A stretch of 35,009 nucleotides of DNA from CBINFS01 sp966250015 (GTDB taxonomy: Bacteria > Bacteroidota > Rhodothermia > Rhodothermales > DASSAV01): NCBI GenBank assembly GCA_966250015.1, contig CBINFS010000038.1, positions 1-35,009 of the forward strand, in the 5' to 3' direction. A program made the translations under genes and the position numbers. The notes beneath the pieces are model-generated. The model saw nothing but the letters and a program-made list of their open reading frames with translations. It searched no databases and was not told where the DNA came from. Positions 24,321 to 33,095 of this stretch are shown here, in pieces; within the stretch, counting starts at the first letter, position 1; every line of letters begins with the position of its first letter.

Positions 24321-25229
24321 TCACCAGAACATCAGCTTCATGCAGAAGACGGAGCCGCCTGACTTGAGGAATTCGCCCGTATCGAGCTCGACCGGTACGA
24401 ACCCTGCCTCGCGCAGGGCTTCAACGGTGACTTTACACCCCTGCTGAATCAGGACGTGGCGGCCGTCGGGGCAGTGTGCATTGCAGGCGAACAACCTGCG
24501 GGCTTCATCCTCAGGGGCGGCGATGACGTTCGGAAAGAACCTCCGGATCAGGTCGAGCCCCTCAGGCAGGAAAGCGCCGGGATAAATCAGCACGCTCCGG
24601 CCGTCGAGCACACTGAAACACGTGTCGAGGTGGTAGAAGTCGGGGTCTTCAAGCTGTATTGCGAGTACCGGAACGTTCAGGACGTCTGTAACGAACTCAT
24701 ACACCGACGGTGAGGTGCGGAAGCCGTACCCTCCCCAGAGCAGGTAACGTCCCGGGTGCCAGATGGCATCCCCCATCCCCTCAAACGAATCGTCTCCCGG
24801 GGGCAGCCGCGTGATCTCGAACCCCATCGACGAAAAGAACTGCTCGATGATTGGCACTTCGTCGCGTCGCTGCGGCGCATGCATCCGGCTGAGCAGCACC
24901 CCCTTCGTGCCGTCGGGTTTGTAGTACGGCAACGACTGGTTTGCGCAAAACACCAGGTCCGGCAGGCCTTCGACCCCCGGGATCGTGACCGGCTGAATGC
25001 CGAACTCCTCGTAGGCGCTCTTCAGCCGCTCCCACTGCTGCTTCGCCTCAGCCCGATTGACCGTTCCAACGTTGCCGGCCATGTGCGGATTGATTACGTA
25101 CTCGACGTTGAAGTACGTCGGCGCCGCCATCAGCACCCGTCCCGGCCGAGGCAGCGCCGGCAGATCCTCAACCGAAAAATCGACCTCATCTATCGACGTG
25201 TAGACCATAACGACCCCGAATTGTCTCAT
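24321..25229 (-). CDS. Arginine deiminase-superfamily hydrolase (DDAH/amidinotransferase-like)
   Basis: A 302-residue guanidino-group-modifying enzyme with the five-bladed propeller fold. Family motifs are RVLMAAPTYFNVEYVINP near 31-48, LPDLVFCAN at 89-97, FEGMGD at 149-154, FYHLDT at 198-203 with catalytic H200, and GGSVFC at 291-296 with nucleophile C296 near the C-terminus. The best general match is the DDAH-like branch, which hydrolyses N-methylated arginines or related compounds; arginine, agmatine-like or citrulline-type substrates cannot be excluded. It is cytoplasmic. A second ATG at 25208 is possible; neither has a strong ribosome binding site. The gene stands alone, and the neighbours do not reveal a pathway. 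Confidence 0.82.
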   Translation of the reverse strand: MRQFGVVMVYTSIDEVDFSVEDLPALPRPGRVLMAAPTYFNVEYVINPHMAGNVGTVNRAEAKQQWERLKSAYEEFGIQPVTIPGVEGLPDLVFCANQSLPYYKPDGTKGVLLSRMHAPQRRDEVPIIEQFFSSMGFEITRLPPGDDSFEGMGDAIWHPGRYLLWGGYGFRTSPSVYEFVTDVLNVPVLAIQLEDPDFYHLDTCFSVLDGRSVLIYPGAFLPEGLDLIRRFFPNVIAAPEDEARRLFACNAHCPDGRHVLIQQGCKVTVEALREAGFVPVELDTGEFLKSGGSVFCMKLMFW

Positions 25230-25325
25230 AAGTAGAGCTTTCGGGAGAAATTAGTGCACGCGTGGCCTCGGGACTAAGCATGGGGAGGGAAAACGTTGTT
25301 CCGAATGCGTAGGACGTGAGGCTTC

Positions 25326-25369
25326 TGGCAAAAAACAGCCCGCCCCGAAGGCGTGGCTTCGGGGCGGGC
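25326..25369 (-). terminator. Intrinsic terminator of the Gfo/Idh/MocA gene
   Basis: A perfect 13-bp GC-rich stem (GCCCGCCCCGAAG at 25338-25350, CTTCGGGGCGGGC at 25357-25369) with a 6-base loop is followed on the minus strand by TGTTTTTTGCC. It lies about 29 bases past the stop codon of the oxidoreductase and is the clearest rho-independent terminator in the window. Confidence 0.9.
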
Positions 25370-25397
25370 GCCGGAATGGTCAAAAAACGACAATCAC

Positions 25398-26744
25398 TTA
25401 GATGACGGCATTACGGCCCGGTTTCGGAATCGGGTAGAGGCCGTCGGCGTCCGGCTTGACCGGCATGTCGGCGTCCCACGCGAGGACCGGCGGGAAGAGG
25501 TTGACCTGCGAGTTCATCGCCATGTCCCACGTGACGTCCTGTCCTGAATACGTGGCCATGCGGCCCATGATCGCGGTCAGCGTGGCCTTGGCGCCGTTTT
25601 CCCCGTCGGTGAACCTGAACTCACCCTTCGAGATGGCGTCGAACAGTTCGTTGTGCTCGACCTGGTACGGGTTCGGGTCGCCTTTTGTGTCACGGCTCCA
25701 GATGACGTTGCCCTTGGCGTCGCGGATTTCACCCGGATGCGGCGCTGTGCCGGTGGTGCCGTGGAACGCTTCGGTGACGCGGCTGGCCGTGCCCGGCATG
25801 TGCCGGCACTGGCTGAGCATGCGGGTACCGTCTTCGTAGGTAAACTCGACGAAGTGGTGGTCGTAGATCTCGCCGTAGTCCGGCCCGGTACGGACGAGGC
25901 GGCCGCCCTGTCCCTGCGCGTGGACGGGATAGCCTTGCTTCACCCAGTTGGCCACGTCGATGTTGTGGATGTGCTGCTCTACGATGTGGTCGCCGCAGAG
26001 CCAGTTGAAGTAGTACCAGTTACGCATCTGGTACTCCATCTCGGTCTGGCCCGGCTTCCTCGGGTGCACCCACACGCCGTCCTGGTTCCAGTACACACGG
26101 CTGAGGATGATGTCGCCGATGACGCCGTCTTGCAGGCGTTGCACCCACTCGCGGTAAACGGTCTGGTAGTGGCGCTGGAGGCCGACCACGACGTTCAGCT
26201 TCTTTTCCAGGGCCTTTTCGTGGGCGGCCAGCACGCGGCGCACACCCGGGGCATCGGTGGCAACCGGCTTCTCCATGAAGATGTGCTTGCCGGCCTCGAC
26301 GGCCGCTTCGAAGTGAGAAGGGCGGAATCCGGGAGGCGTGGCCAGGATCACCACGTCCACGAGCGGAATCACCTCTTTGTACGCCTCGAATCCGACGAAA
26401 CGGCGGTCTTCCGGAACGTCGATCCGCTCCGCCATCGTCGAATTACCTGACTCCTGTTGGGCGGCCTCGTCCTGAATGTTCTTCAGCGAATCCTCGAGCC
26501 GATCCTGGAATGCATCGGCCATCGCAACGAGCTTCACGTTCGGATGCGCGTTGAGCGCCTGCACGGCGGCCCCGGTCCCGCGCCCGCCGCAGCCAATGAG
26601 GCCGACCCTGATCGAATCGTCGACTCCGTAGAAAGCGCTTGCAGTCATCGGAAACTGGCTCGCCATGAGCGTGCCGACAACGGCAGCCGTACTCTTGGCA
26701 AAATCCCTGCGACTCATTTTGCCTTTCGAATCATTCTGATCCAT
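25398..26744 (-). CDS. Tat-exported Gfo/Idh/MocA-family oxidoreductase
   Basis: A 448-residue NAD(P)-dependent oxidoreductase or glycoside hydrolase-like member of the Gfo/Idh/MocA family. The N-terminus carries a twin-arginine motif SRRDFAK at 11-17 and a hydrophobic segment ending near ASA, so it is probably exported folded with its cofactor. The Rossmann motif is GLIGCGGRGTG at 48-58 and the family EKP motif is at 158-160; CGDHIVEQHIHNIDVANW is the typical substrate/catalytic region. Family members act on sugars or inositols; some use bound NAD to cleave glycosidic bonds. The ATG at 26744 has GGGAGG about ten bases upstream. It is monocistronic with a strong terminator. Confidence 0.92.
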   Translation of the reverse strand: MDQNDSKGKMSRRDFAKSTAAVVGTLMASQFPMTASAFYGVDDSIRVGLIGCGGRGTGAAVQALNAHPNVKLVAMADAFQDRLEDSLKNIQDEAAQQESGNSTMAERIDVPEDRRFVGFEAYKEVIPLVDVVILATPPGFRPSHFEAAVEAGKHIFMEKPVATDAPGVRRVLAAHEKALEKKLNVVVGLQRHYQTVYREWVQRLQDGVIGDIILSRVYWNQDGVWVHPRKPGQTEMEYQMRNWYYFNWLCGDHIVEQHIHNIDVANWVKQGYPVHAQGQGGRLVRTGPDYGEIYDHHFVEFTYEDGTRMLSQCRHMPGTASRVTEAFHGTTGTAPHPGEIRDAKGNVIWSRDTKGDPNPYQVEHNELFDAISKGEFRFTDGENGAKATLTAIMGRMATYSGQDVTWDMAMNSQVNLFPPVLAWDADMPVKPDADGLYPIPKPGRNAVI

Positions 26745-26963
26745 GCGATATACCTCCCTGTTGCCCAGATGTTAGGATGGCGCAGGCGATCTGCCGTTGC
26801 CTCCCGCTGATTTCCGAAAAAATTGTGTTAAGCCTAAAAGTAGTATAAACATTCTTAAATGTGAACAACCCGGGCGTAGAGATAAAACTTCGACGGTCAA
26901 ACGGTACAATCCCACGCCGGAATTCCGTTCGAGACCACCTCGCAGGAGAGTCCATCTGCCAGC

Positions 26964-27401
26964 TCACGAAGACCCCGTTTGAGGATACCGGACGATCTGG
27001 AGCCAGAACTGGTCGAGCCTCTTCACCGTCCCGAGGAGCCCGCCGTAGGTGTGAGGCTTCCGGATGTATGCGTTCGCGCCGAGGTCATACAGCATCTGCA
27101 CGTCGGTCTGGCTGTCCGATGTCGTCAGGATGACGACGGGAATAGGCTTGAACCGCGGGTCGGACTTGAGGCGCCGGAGCGCCTCCTGCCCGTTCATACG
27201 GGGCATGTTCAGATCCAACAGGATGAGGTTCGGAGGTGGGAAGGCCGAGGGATCTGAAAAGGGGACTTTTCGGTGCACGTAATCGATCATCTCCTGGCCG
27301 TCGTGGAGGTGAATTACCCGTGCCTGCAACTGCAAATCCACGAACGCACGGTCGATGAGATGCCGGTCGTCCTCATCGTCATCCACGATCAAAATGGTCA
27401 T
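26964..27401 (-). CDS. Stand-alone response regulator receiver (Rcp1/CheY-like)
   Basis: A 144-residue single receiver domain without output domain. Acidic residues D7-D9 and the phospho-acceptor D63 in LILLDLNMP are present, with TTS near 93-95 and K115 in AYIRKPH. The spacing and the FPPPNLILLDLNMPRMNG block match Rcp1-like receivers, which usually take phosphate from phytochrome or other soluble kinases. The ATG at 27401 is chosen because AAGGGG lies about eight bases upstream; an alternative ATG at 27422 adds seven residues. No cognate kinase is adjacent; the nearest is the hybrid kinase about 7 kb away. Confidence 0.92.
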   Translation of the reverse strand: MTILIVDDDEDDRHLIDRAFVDLQLQARVIHLHDGQEMIDYVHRKVPFSDPSAFPPPNLILLDLNMPRMNGQEALRRLKSDPRFKPIPVVILTTSDSQTDVQMLYDLGANAYIRKPHTYGGLLGTVKRLDQFWLQIVRYPQTGSS

Positions 27402-27857
27402 GGCCCCTTGTGCCGTCTCCATGGGTTTGTACCGTCCTGGTCCGCGTGTATAGCTCGCACCTGGAGACAACGCCACTTCCCGGCGAGTAAGAAGAAGGTG
27501 CTCGTACCGACACCGACCGCTATTCACGGTCCCGTATGAAAGGAATGGCCTGGACGAAAGGACAATACGAAGCGCCCACTACCCTCGTCCCGGAAAGGCC
27601 CTAATACGGGTTAATGACACCCCTTGTTACTACATACGCAAAGAACGACTCGATTTGGGGACAATGAATTGAAATAATTCCGCTCGTTTCTCGTGCCCCG
27701 GCATTTGTAAGAATGCTGCAACCAAAAACTAAAAAACTACAGGTCCGATATTTTCGATATCCCGATGATTCCAGAAATCTTCCCACCGGCGACGAATCCG
27801 CACCCTCACTTGGCGGTTCATTCTACGTGGCAATCCAACCCAACGGCTAGTGTGAAC
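27402..27857. other. Divergent region between two response regulator genes
   Basis: About 455 bases containing the promoters of the two divergent receivers. The part at about 27600-27760 is AT-richer than its surroundings. Short frames run through it without recognisable content, including the upstream extensions of both receiver frames. No operator was identified. Confidence 0.45.
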
Positions 27858-28250
27858 ATGGAAATGGCGGCAGTTACGACGAAAACTAACCGGCTACTGA
27901 TCATCGACGACAGTCCCGACATTCGCGACACCCTCCGGGATTTTTTCGAAATGAACGGGTACAGGGTGCAGACGGCGATGGACGGGGAGGAAGGCCTCGC
28001 GACGCTCCTCGAGGAGGAAACGCCCGACCTCGTGATCCTCGACGTTCACATGCCCCGCCTCGACGGCTTCACGTTCCTGAAGGAAATGAAGCGGCAGGGC
28101 ATCCGGGTGCCCGTCGTGATGCTCACCGCCAGAGGCGACCAGGACAGCATGCTATCGGGGTTCGACCTGGGCGTTACGGATTACATCACGAAGCCCTTCA
28201 ACCCGGACGTGCTCCTTGCCAAAATCAGAGCGATCCTGCGTCGTAGCTGA
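27858..28250 (+). CDS. Stand-alone response regulator receiver
   Basis: A 130-residue single receiver: IIDDSPD at 15-21, phospho-acceptor D62 in LVILDVHMP, T90 in VVMLTARG and K112 in ITKPF. The block after D62 resembles OmpR/PhoB-type receivers, but no DNA-binding domain follows and the frame stops after LRRS, so it acts by protein contact or as a phosphate sink. The start is uncertain: ATG at 27858, ATG at 27864 and GTG at 27852 are all near the domain; the frame is open to 27765. It is followed after four bases by the CAP-domain lipoprotein gene, suggesting cotranscription. Confidence 0.92.
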   Translation: MEMAAVTTKTNRLLIIDDSPDIRDTLRDFFEMNGYRVQTAMDGEEGLATLLEEETPDLVILDVHMPRLDGFTFLKEMKRQGIRVPVVMLTARGDQDSMLSGFDLGVTDYITKPFNPDVLLAKIRAILRRS

Positions 28251-28254
28251 GATC

Positions 28255-28773
28255 ATGCCCGCTCTTCTGGTTGTCCGTCGGGGACTCTCCCGCTATGCCT
28301 CCTGGCCGGTCCTGTTCCTGGTTGGCGCGCTGCATTTAGCCTCGTGCTCGGTCCCGGCGTTTTTGTCGTCGGCGGACTCCGGCTACCGCTCGACGACCGA
28401 CATCGAGCGCGAGGTGTTCGAGCGGATCAACGATTACCGGAGGTCGCAGGGCCTCCCGCCACTCGCCCACAGCGACCGGCTCGCCGAAGTAGCGCGCCGC
28501 CACAGCGCAGACATGGCCGCCGGCCGCGTACCCTTCGGCCATACTGGCTTCCACGAACGCGCCGCCGGTCTCGACGGCTACCGCTCGATCAGCGAAAACG
28601 TCGCGTTCAACAACTACCCTGATACCGGCTCAGCCCAGCGGGCGGTGGAAGGCTGGATCTCAAGCCCCGAACACCACAAAAGCATCGTTGGCGCCTACGA
28701 GGTGACTGGTATCGGCGTCGCCCGAGGCCCCCGCGGCCGGATCTTCTACACCCAGCTCTTCGCGGCGATTTAA
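28255..28773 (+). CDS. CAP-domain (SCP/PR1-like) lipoprotein
   Basis: A 172-residue envelope protein. A hydrophobic N-terminal segment ends in a lipobox-like LASC with C31. The CAP domain spans about 48-171: INDYRRSQGLPPL, the cavity histidine H83 in ARRHSADMA, GHTGFHERA near 95-103, ISENVA with E114, and WISSPEHHKSI near 134-144. Bacterial CAP (YkwD-like) proteins are secreted and of mostly unknown function. The ATG at 28255 lies four bases after the preceding receiver's stop codon. Confidence 0.88.
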   Translation: MPALLVVRRGLSRYASWPVLFLVGALHLASCSVPAFLSSADSGYRSTTDIEREVFERINDYRRSQGLPPLAHSDRLAEVARRHSADMAAGRVPFGHTGFHERAAGLDGYRSISENVAFNNYPDTGSAQRAVEGWISSPEHHKSIVGAYEVTGIGVARGPRGRIFYTQLFAAI

Positions 28774-28900
28774 CACCCCACTTTCTCCGTTCGTCATTTT
28801 TTCCTTGCACATCTCCCTCCCGCACCATAGCATTTTTCGAACTGGAATGGCAGGCATCGGCTGCGCTTTTGCCCGGACCTCCGGGGGCCGGGAATCGACG

Positions 28901-31261
28901 ATGAACTGTCCGTTCGTTTCCGCACAGCTTAGCCCGTTTGAAGTGACAGTACCGAAGTTGTCGGAAGCCCTTTCAAGGCTTCCGTTCGCCGCTCTTGTTG
29001 TCGGTTCCATCCTTTGCCTGGCCGCTTTTTCGGCGGTCCCGCTCCGCGCCCAGAACGCCTCGGTCAGGGGCTTCGTCACCGACGCCTCAAATGGACGGCC
29101 GCTCGAGCTGGCGAGCGCCGTGCTGACTGCATCCGATGGAACGGTCACGGGGGCGATTACCAACCAGGAAGGGGCGTACCTCATCCCACGTGTCCGGCCG
29201 GGGCAATACGCTTTCAGGATATCGTTCATCGGCTATCATGCTTACGTTGACACGCTCGACCTCGCGCCCGGACAGGTCCTTACGATCAGCGTCGAGCTCC
29301 GGCCGGACCAGGCCACCCTCGGTGAGGTCGTCGTCCAGACCGAACGCACCGAAGGAGCGGCGCGCGTTACCGCCGGACGACAGACGATCCGCCCTGCCGA
29401 CATCGAGCTCATCCCGACTACCGACGTCTCCGGCGACCTCGCCTCCTACCTGACCACCCTGCCGGGCGTCGTTTCGACGGGCGACCGAGGCGGGCAGCTC
29501 TTCATTCGGGGCGGCGAGCCCTGGCAAAACCTCGTCCAGCTCGACGGCATCCTCGTCTACCAGCCGTTCCACATCCTCGGCTTCTATTCGGCGTTCCCGT
29601 CGGACATCATCAACCGCGCGGACATCTACGCCGGCGGCTACGGGAGTAAGTTTGGCGGGCGCATCTCGTCGGTCATCGACGTAGCCACGCGAAACGGCAA
29701 TACGCAGCGTCTGGCGGGCGCCGTGAGTATCTCTCCCTTCATATCGACTCTCCGGCTCGAAGGCCCGGTCCTTCCGGGACGCGTGTCAGTGCTCGGGTCC
29801 GTACGCAGGTCGGTGATCGAGCAGGGCATCGAGCCGCTCCTCGGTGAGCCGTTGCCATTCGACTTCGGCGACGCCTTCGGAAAATTCTACGCCGAGCTTT
29901 CATCGAAAAGCCGGCTATCGGTAACCGCGCTCTCCACCCACGACCGGGGCCGTATCGCCGAGCTCGAAGACGGGCAGAGCCCCGAGGAGCTGCGCTGGCA
30001 AAACCATGCGGTCGGCATCCGCTACCTCGTCCTGCCGCGCATCCTCCCGGTCATGGCCGACTTCCACGCCAGCTACTCTCACCTCAACTCGGAGCAGGGC
30101 GTACCCGACGACCCCACGCGTACGTCGACCATCGAAAACTTCCGCGTCTCGCTCGACGCAACGTTTTTCAATCGGAACAGCACGTTCGACGCCGGCTGGG
30201 CGGTCGAGATCGGCTCGATCGCGAACGAGCTCGGCGGCCTCTTCCAGAACGTCGACGAACGGCAAGCCCGGCCGATCCGCGTGGCGGCCTACCTCGAACC
30301 CGAGTTCATCTTCGGCGGCCTGAAGCTGCGCCCTGGCCTGCTCTTCGAGCACACGCTGATCAAGCCGATCTCGTTCGAACCCCGCGTGCGGATGGTCTGG
30401 GAGACCGGGCCGCACCAGATCAGCGGCGCTGCCGGGCTCTACCGGCAGGACATCGTCGGTCTCAACGACCGGCGTGACGCCACGAGTGTCTTTACCGCCT
30501 GGACCACCATCCCCGCCCGCCCGAGCCGCCAGCAGCCCGACGTCCGGATCGGCCACATACCGGAGGCCGTGCACGCCATCCTTGGCTACCGCGCCACCCC
30601 CAATAGCTGGCTCGAGATGTCGGTGGAAGGTTACTACAAGTGGCTCTCGAACCTCTTCATCCCCGAGTGGACGGCCTTTCCCCGCTTCTCGACGCGTCTC
30701 CAGCCCGCGAGCGGCCGGTCGCGCGGGTTCGACGCACGCGTCGAGTTCCGCCCGAAGGGATTCTACGCGTACGTCAACTACGGCCTCTCGCTGACCCGCT
30801 ACACCGCAGAGCAGGCTGCGCTGAAGCTCTGGTACGGCACCGAAACGCTCGACTTCCGCCCGCCGCACGACCGCCGGCACCAGGTGAACGCCCTCGCCAG
30901 CACGAGCCTCCACGGATTCGACCTGAGCATTCACTGGGAGTTCGGCTCGGGACTGCCGTTCAGCCAGGCGCTCGGCTTCGACGGGTTCATCTTCATGAAC
31001 GGGCTCGTCGACGTCGGAGAGCAGGGCTCCCGGCGCGTCATCTATGCCAGGCCGTTCAACGCCGTCCTCCCGACTTACCACCGGCTCGACGTGTCGATCG
31101 AACGAACTTTCGACGTCCGGAACGCCTCGATCACGGCCCAGGCCAGCCTGATCAACGCCTACGACCGTGCCAACCTGTTTTACCTGGACGTCTTCACACT
31201 CCAGCGCGCCGACCAGCTCCCCCTGGTGCCGTCCTTCGGCCTCAAGATCGCATTCGACTGA
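28901..31261 (+). CDS. TonB-dependent outer-membrane receptor with CarboxypepD-like N-terminal domain
   Basis: A protein of about 786 residues. A signal peptide (hydrophobic core about 29-46, likely cleavage after LRA at 50) precedes a carboxypeptidase-regulatory-like beta-sandwich at about 53-140 (VRGFVTDASNGRPLELASAVL, GAYLIPRVRPGQY). A plug domain follows at about 160-265 (LASYLTTLPGVVSTGDRGGQLFIRGG) and then a beta-barrel. This layout is typical of Bacteroidota TonB receptors, although it is shorter than SusC. It would import a ligand such as a siderophore, peptide or glycan across the outer membrane using TonB energy. The start could also be an ATG at 28805 or 28847. The DUF4249-like lipoprotein gene follows after 17 bases, making a likely receptor-lipoprotein pair. 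Confidence 0.92.
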   Translation: MNCPFVSAQLSPFEVTVPKLSEALSRLPFAALVVGSILCLAAFSAVPLRAQNASVRGFVTDASNGRPLELASAVLTASDGTVTGAITNQEGAYLIPRVRPGQYAFRISFIGYHAYVDTLDLAPGQVLTISVELRPDQATLGEVVVQTERTEGAARVTAGRQTIRPADIELIPTTDVSGDLASYLTTLPGVVSTGDRGGQLFIRGGEPWQNLVQLDGILVYQPFHILGFYSAFPSDIINRADIYAGGYGSKFGGRISSVIDVATRNGNTQRLAGAVSISPFISTLRLEGPVLPGRVSVLGSVRRSVIEQGIEPLLGEPLPFDFGDAFGKFYAELSSKSRLSVTALSTHDRGRIAELEDGQSPEELRWQNHAVGIRYLVLPRILPVMADFHASYSHLNSEQGVPDDPTRTSTIENFRVSLDATFFNRNSTFDAGWAVEIGSIANELGGLFQNVDERQARPIRVAAYLEPEFIFGGLKLRPGLLFEHTLIKPISFEPRVRMVWETGPHQISGAAGLYRQDIVGLNDRRDATSVFTAWTTIPARPSRQQPDVRIGHIPEAVHAILGYRATPNSWLEMSVEGYYKWLSNLFIPEWTAFPRFSTRLQPASGRSRGFDARVEFRPKGFYAYVNYGLSLTRYTAEQAALKLWYGTETLDFRPPHDRRHQVNALASTSLHGFDLSIHWEFGSGLPFSQALGFDGFIFMNGLVDVGEQGSRRVIYARPFNAVLPTYHRLDVSIERTFDVRNASITAQASLINAYDRANLFYLDVFTLQRADQLPLVPSFGLKIAFD

Positions 31262-31278
31262 ATCCTCTGTAGTACCCG

Positions 31279-32166
31279 ATGGCTCGTTTCTTCCGTTTCC
31301 TGCTCCCGGCACTGCTCCTCGCCTTCAGCCTCACGGGCTGCGAGGAAGACGTAGTGGCCGTGCTCGGCACCGACTATCCCTTTACGCTCTACGGCGCGTT
31401 CAATCCGGAAGCCGACACGCAAAAGGTCCGCGTATTCCCGATCGAGCAGCGGCTTGAGCCCACCAGCTCGGATCCCATCGACGCCACGGTTACCTCCGTC
31501 GACAAAACCACCGGTGAGACGCACACCTGGCAGGACTCCCTCCTGCAATTCAGCGACGGCACCTACGGCCACCTCTTCTGGGCGAAACTCCGGCCGGCCT
31601 ACGGGCATTCGTACCAGGTGGAAGTGAAGCGTTCGGACGGCGCCACCAGCAAGGTCAGCTTCACCGTTCCCAAAATGATCCAGCCCATCGTCGGCGAACC
31701 GATCGTCTCGACGTCCATCGTCGACGTACCGGTCTTCCTCGAGGGCGAGGCGCCGCGCCTCATCCAGTTCGAGCTCGAATATTGGGTCAAGTACGACTCG
31801 AGCCTGGCCGGTACGACCAAGATCGTCATCCCTTACACGGAGGAGCTGACCCGCGTCGACGGAGGGTGGAAATTCAACATCAAGCTCAGGCGGGACTTCA
31901 ACGACATCGTTGCCCTGCTCCGTGGCCGGAAGCTCTACCTGCCCCGTTACGGCGTCGGCCTGATCGAGCTGAACGTCCGGGCGATGGTCGTCGACGACGC
32001 TTGGAATCCCCCGAACGACGAGTTCGACCCCGAAATCCTCGTCGAGCCCGGCACGATGACCAACGTCGAAAATGGATTCGGCTTCGTCGGCGCGGGCTAT
32101 CCGTTCCACCTGCTCTACCGCCCGAGCCACGAGCTACTGACGGCCACGGGTTTCCGAATCATCTAA
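31279..32166 (+). CDS. DUF4249-like lipoprotein, partner of the TonB receptor
   Basis: A 295-residue predicted lipoprotein with signal peptide and lipobox LTGC (C21). The rest is beta-rich, with YPFTLYGAFNPEAD at the start of the mature part and VENGFGFVGAGYPF near the C-terminus, resembling DUF4249 proteins that sit beside TonB receptors in Bacteroidota. Its role is probably ligand capture or lid formation on the receptor, by analogy with SusD-like partners; this is inference. It starts 17 bases after the receptor gene and is followed by a bidirectional terminator. Confidence 0.82.
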   Translation: MARFFRFLLPALLLAFSLTGCEEDVVAVLGTDYPFTLYGAFNPEADTQKVRVFPIEQRLEPTSSDPIDATVTSVDKTTGETHTWQDSLLQFSDGTYGHLFWAKLRPAYGHSYQVEVKRSDGATSKVSFTVPKMIQPIVGEPIVSTSIVDVPVFLEGEAPRLIQFELEYWVKYDSSLAGTTKIVIPYTEELTRVDGGWKFNIKLRRDFNDIVALLRGRKLYLPRYGVGLIELNVRAMVVDDAWNPPNDEFDPEILVEPGTMTNVENGFGFVGAGYPFHLLYRPSHELLTATGFRII

Positions 32167-32278
32167 TCGTGGAAAAATTTTTTTCGTCGGTTGTGGAACC
32201 AACCAGGAACGGCAGCATATAATACCTTGAATTAAAGATATTCAAAATCAAGACGTGTTGGACAACTTGCAAAAAGGT

Positions 32279-32314
32279 AAAAAATCCGCAATCCCCCCGC
32301 GTTGCGGATTTTTT
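32279..32314. terminator. Bidirectional intrinsic terminator
   Basis: AAAAAATCCGCAA at 32279-32291 and TTGCGGATTTTTT at 32302-32314 are perfect 13-base inverted arms with a 10-base loop. The A-run before and the T-run after the stem allow termination on either strand. It ends the receptor/DUF4249 unit, about 113 bases past its stop codon. Confidence 0.85.
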
Positions 32315-32395
32315 CAGCCATGACCGTCTGATTTTTATTTATCTTATTATCTTGAAATCGTAATATCGTCACAACAACATAATCAGCCGTACAAC

Positions 32396-32953
32396 ATGAA
32401 CACGTTGATCGAAAAAGACCTTCAGACCTACGTTATCGACCCTTCCCACTCCCGGCTTGGCTTTACGGTCCGCCATCTCGGCTTCAGCAAAGTCCGCGGC
32501 AGCTTCGAGCAGTTCGAAGGCGTTATCCGGATGGCGCCGGACGACCTCTCGACCCTCGAGGCAGAAGCCACTGCACAAACCGCGTCGGTTACGACCAACG
32601 ATAGCAAGCGCGACGACCACCTCCGTTCGGCCGACTTCTTCCAGGCGGACCAGTACCCCACCATCACCTTCAAGAGCACGGAAGTCCGTGATATTTCGGG
32701 CAACAGCTTCACGCTCGTAGGCGAGTTTACCCTTCGCGGCGTCACAAAGACGATCGAGCTGAAGGGCGAGTACCTCGGCTCGGGACGCGACCCGTGGGGC
32801 AATGAGAAGGTCGGATTCGAGGCCAGGACGAAGATCAACCGTAAGGATTACGGGCTGAACTGGAACGCCGCCCTCGAGACCGGCGGGTTCCTCGTCAGCG
32901 ACGAGGTCGAGATTTCGATCGAGGTTCAGGCAGCCCTTCAGGCCGAAGCATAA
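32396..32953 (+). CDS. YceI-family lipid/isoprenoid-binding protein
   Basis: A 185-residue YceI-like lipocalin-type beta-barrel. Family blocks seen: YVIDPSHSRLGFTVRHLGFSKVRGSF at the N-terminus, KRDDHLRSADFF in the middle, TLRGVTKTIEL, and the C-terminal RKDYGLNWNAALETGG. YceI proteins bind polyisoprenoid chains such as those of quinones. No signal peptide is present, so this copy is probably cytoplasmic, unlike the periplasmic E. coli protein. No clear ribosome binding site precedes the ATG. The following genes, a quinone reductase-like and a catechol dioxygenase-like protein, fit a quinone-related theme. Confidence 0.93.
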   Translation: MNTLIEKDLQTYVIDPSHSRLGFTVRHLGFSKVRGSFEQFEGVIRMAPDDLSTLEAEATAQTASVTTNDSKRDDHLRSADFFQADQYPTITFKSTEVRDISGNSFTLVGEFTLRGVTKTIELKGEYLGSGRDPWGNEKVGFEARTKINRKDYGLNWNAALETGGFLVSDEVEISIEVQAALQAEA

Positions 32954-33029
32954 GCGTAACGCTCCCGAAGGGCGTGCTCCCACACGTACCGGATCCGGGA
33001 CACCGGTGAGCAAGTCACACCGAGACGAG

Positions 33030-33059
33030 GGGGATCGGGGGAGAAAACTCCCGGTCCCC
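33030..33059. other. GC-rich imperfect hairpin between yceI and the reductase gene
   Basis: GGGGATCGGGGGAG pairs with CTCCCGGTCCCC around an AAAA loop, with one G-T pair and a small bulge. It lies about 77 bases past the yceI-family stop codon, without a T-run. It may be a partial terminator or mRNA processing structure. Confidence 0.35.
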
Positions 33060-33095
33060 TAAATCGCTGAACAAGACGAATCAACGCGTAACGCC

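Noticed and set aside
29915..31312. Long open frame on the minus strand across the TonB receptor
   Set aside because: Antisense to a clear receptor gene, with Val/Glu/Asp/Arg-rich composition typical of a mirror frame in high-GC DNA.
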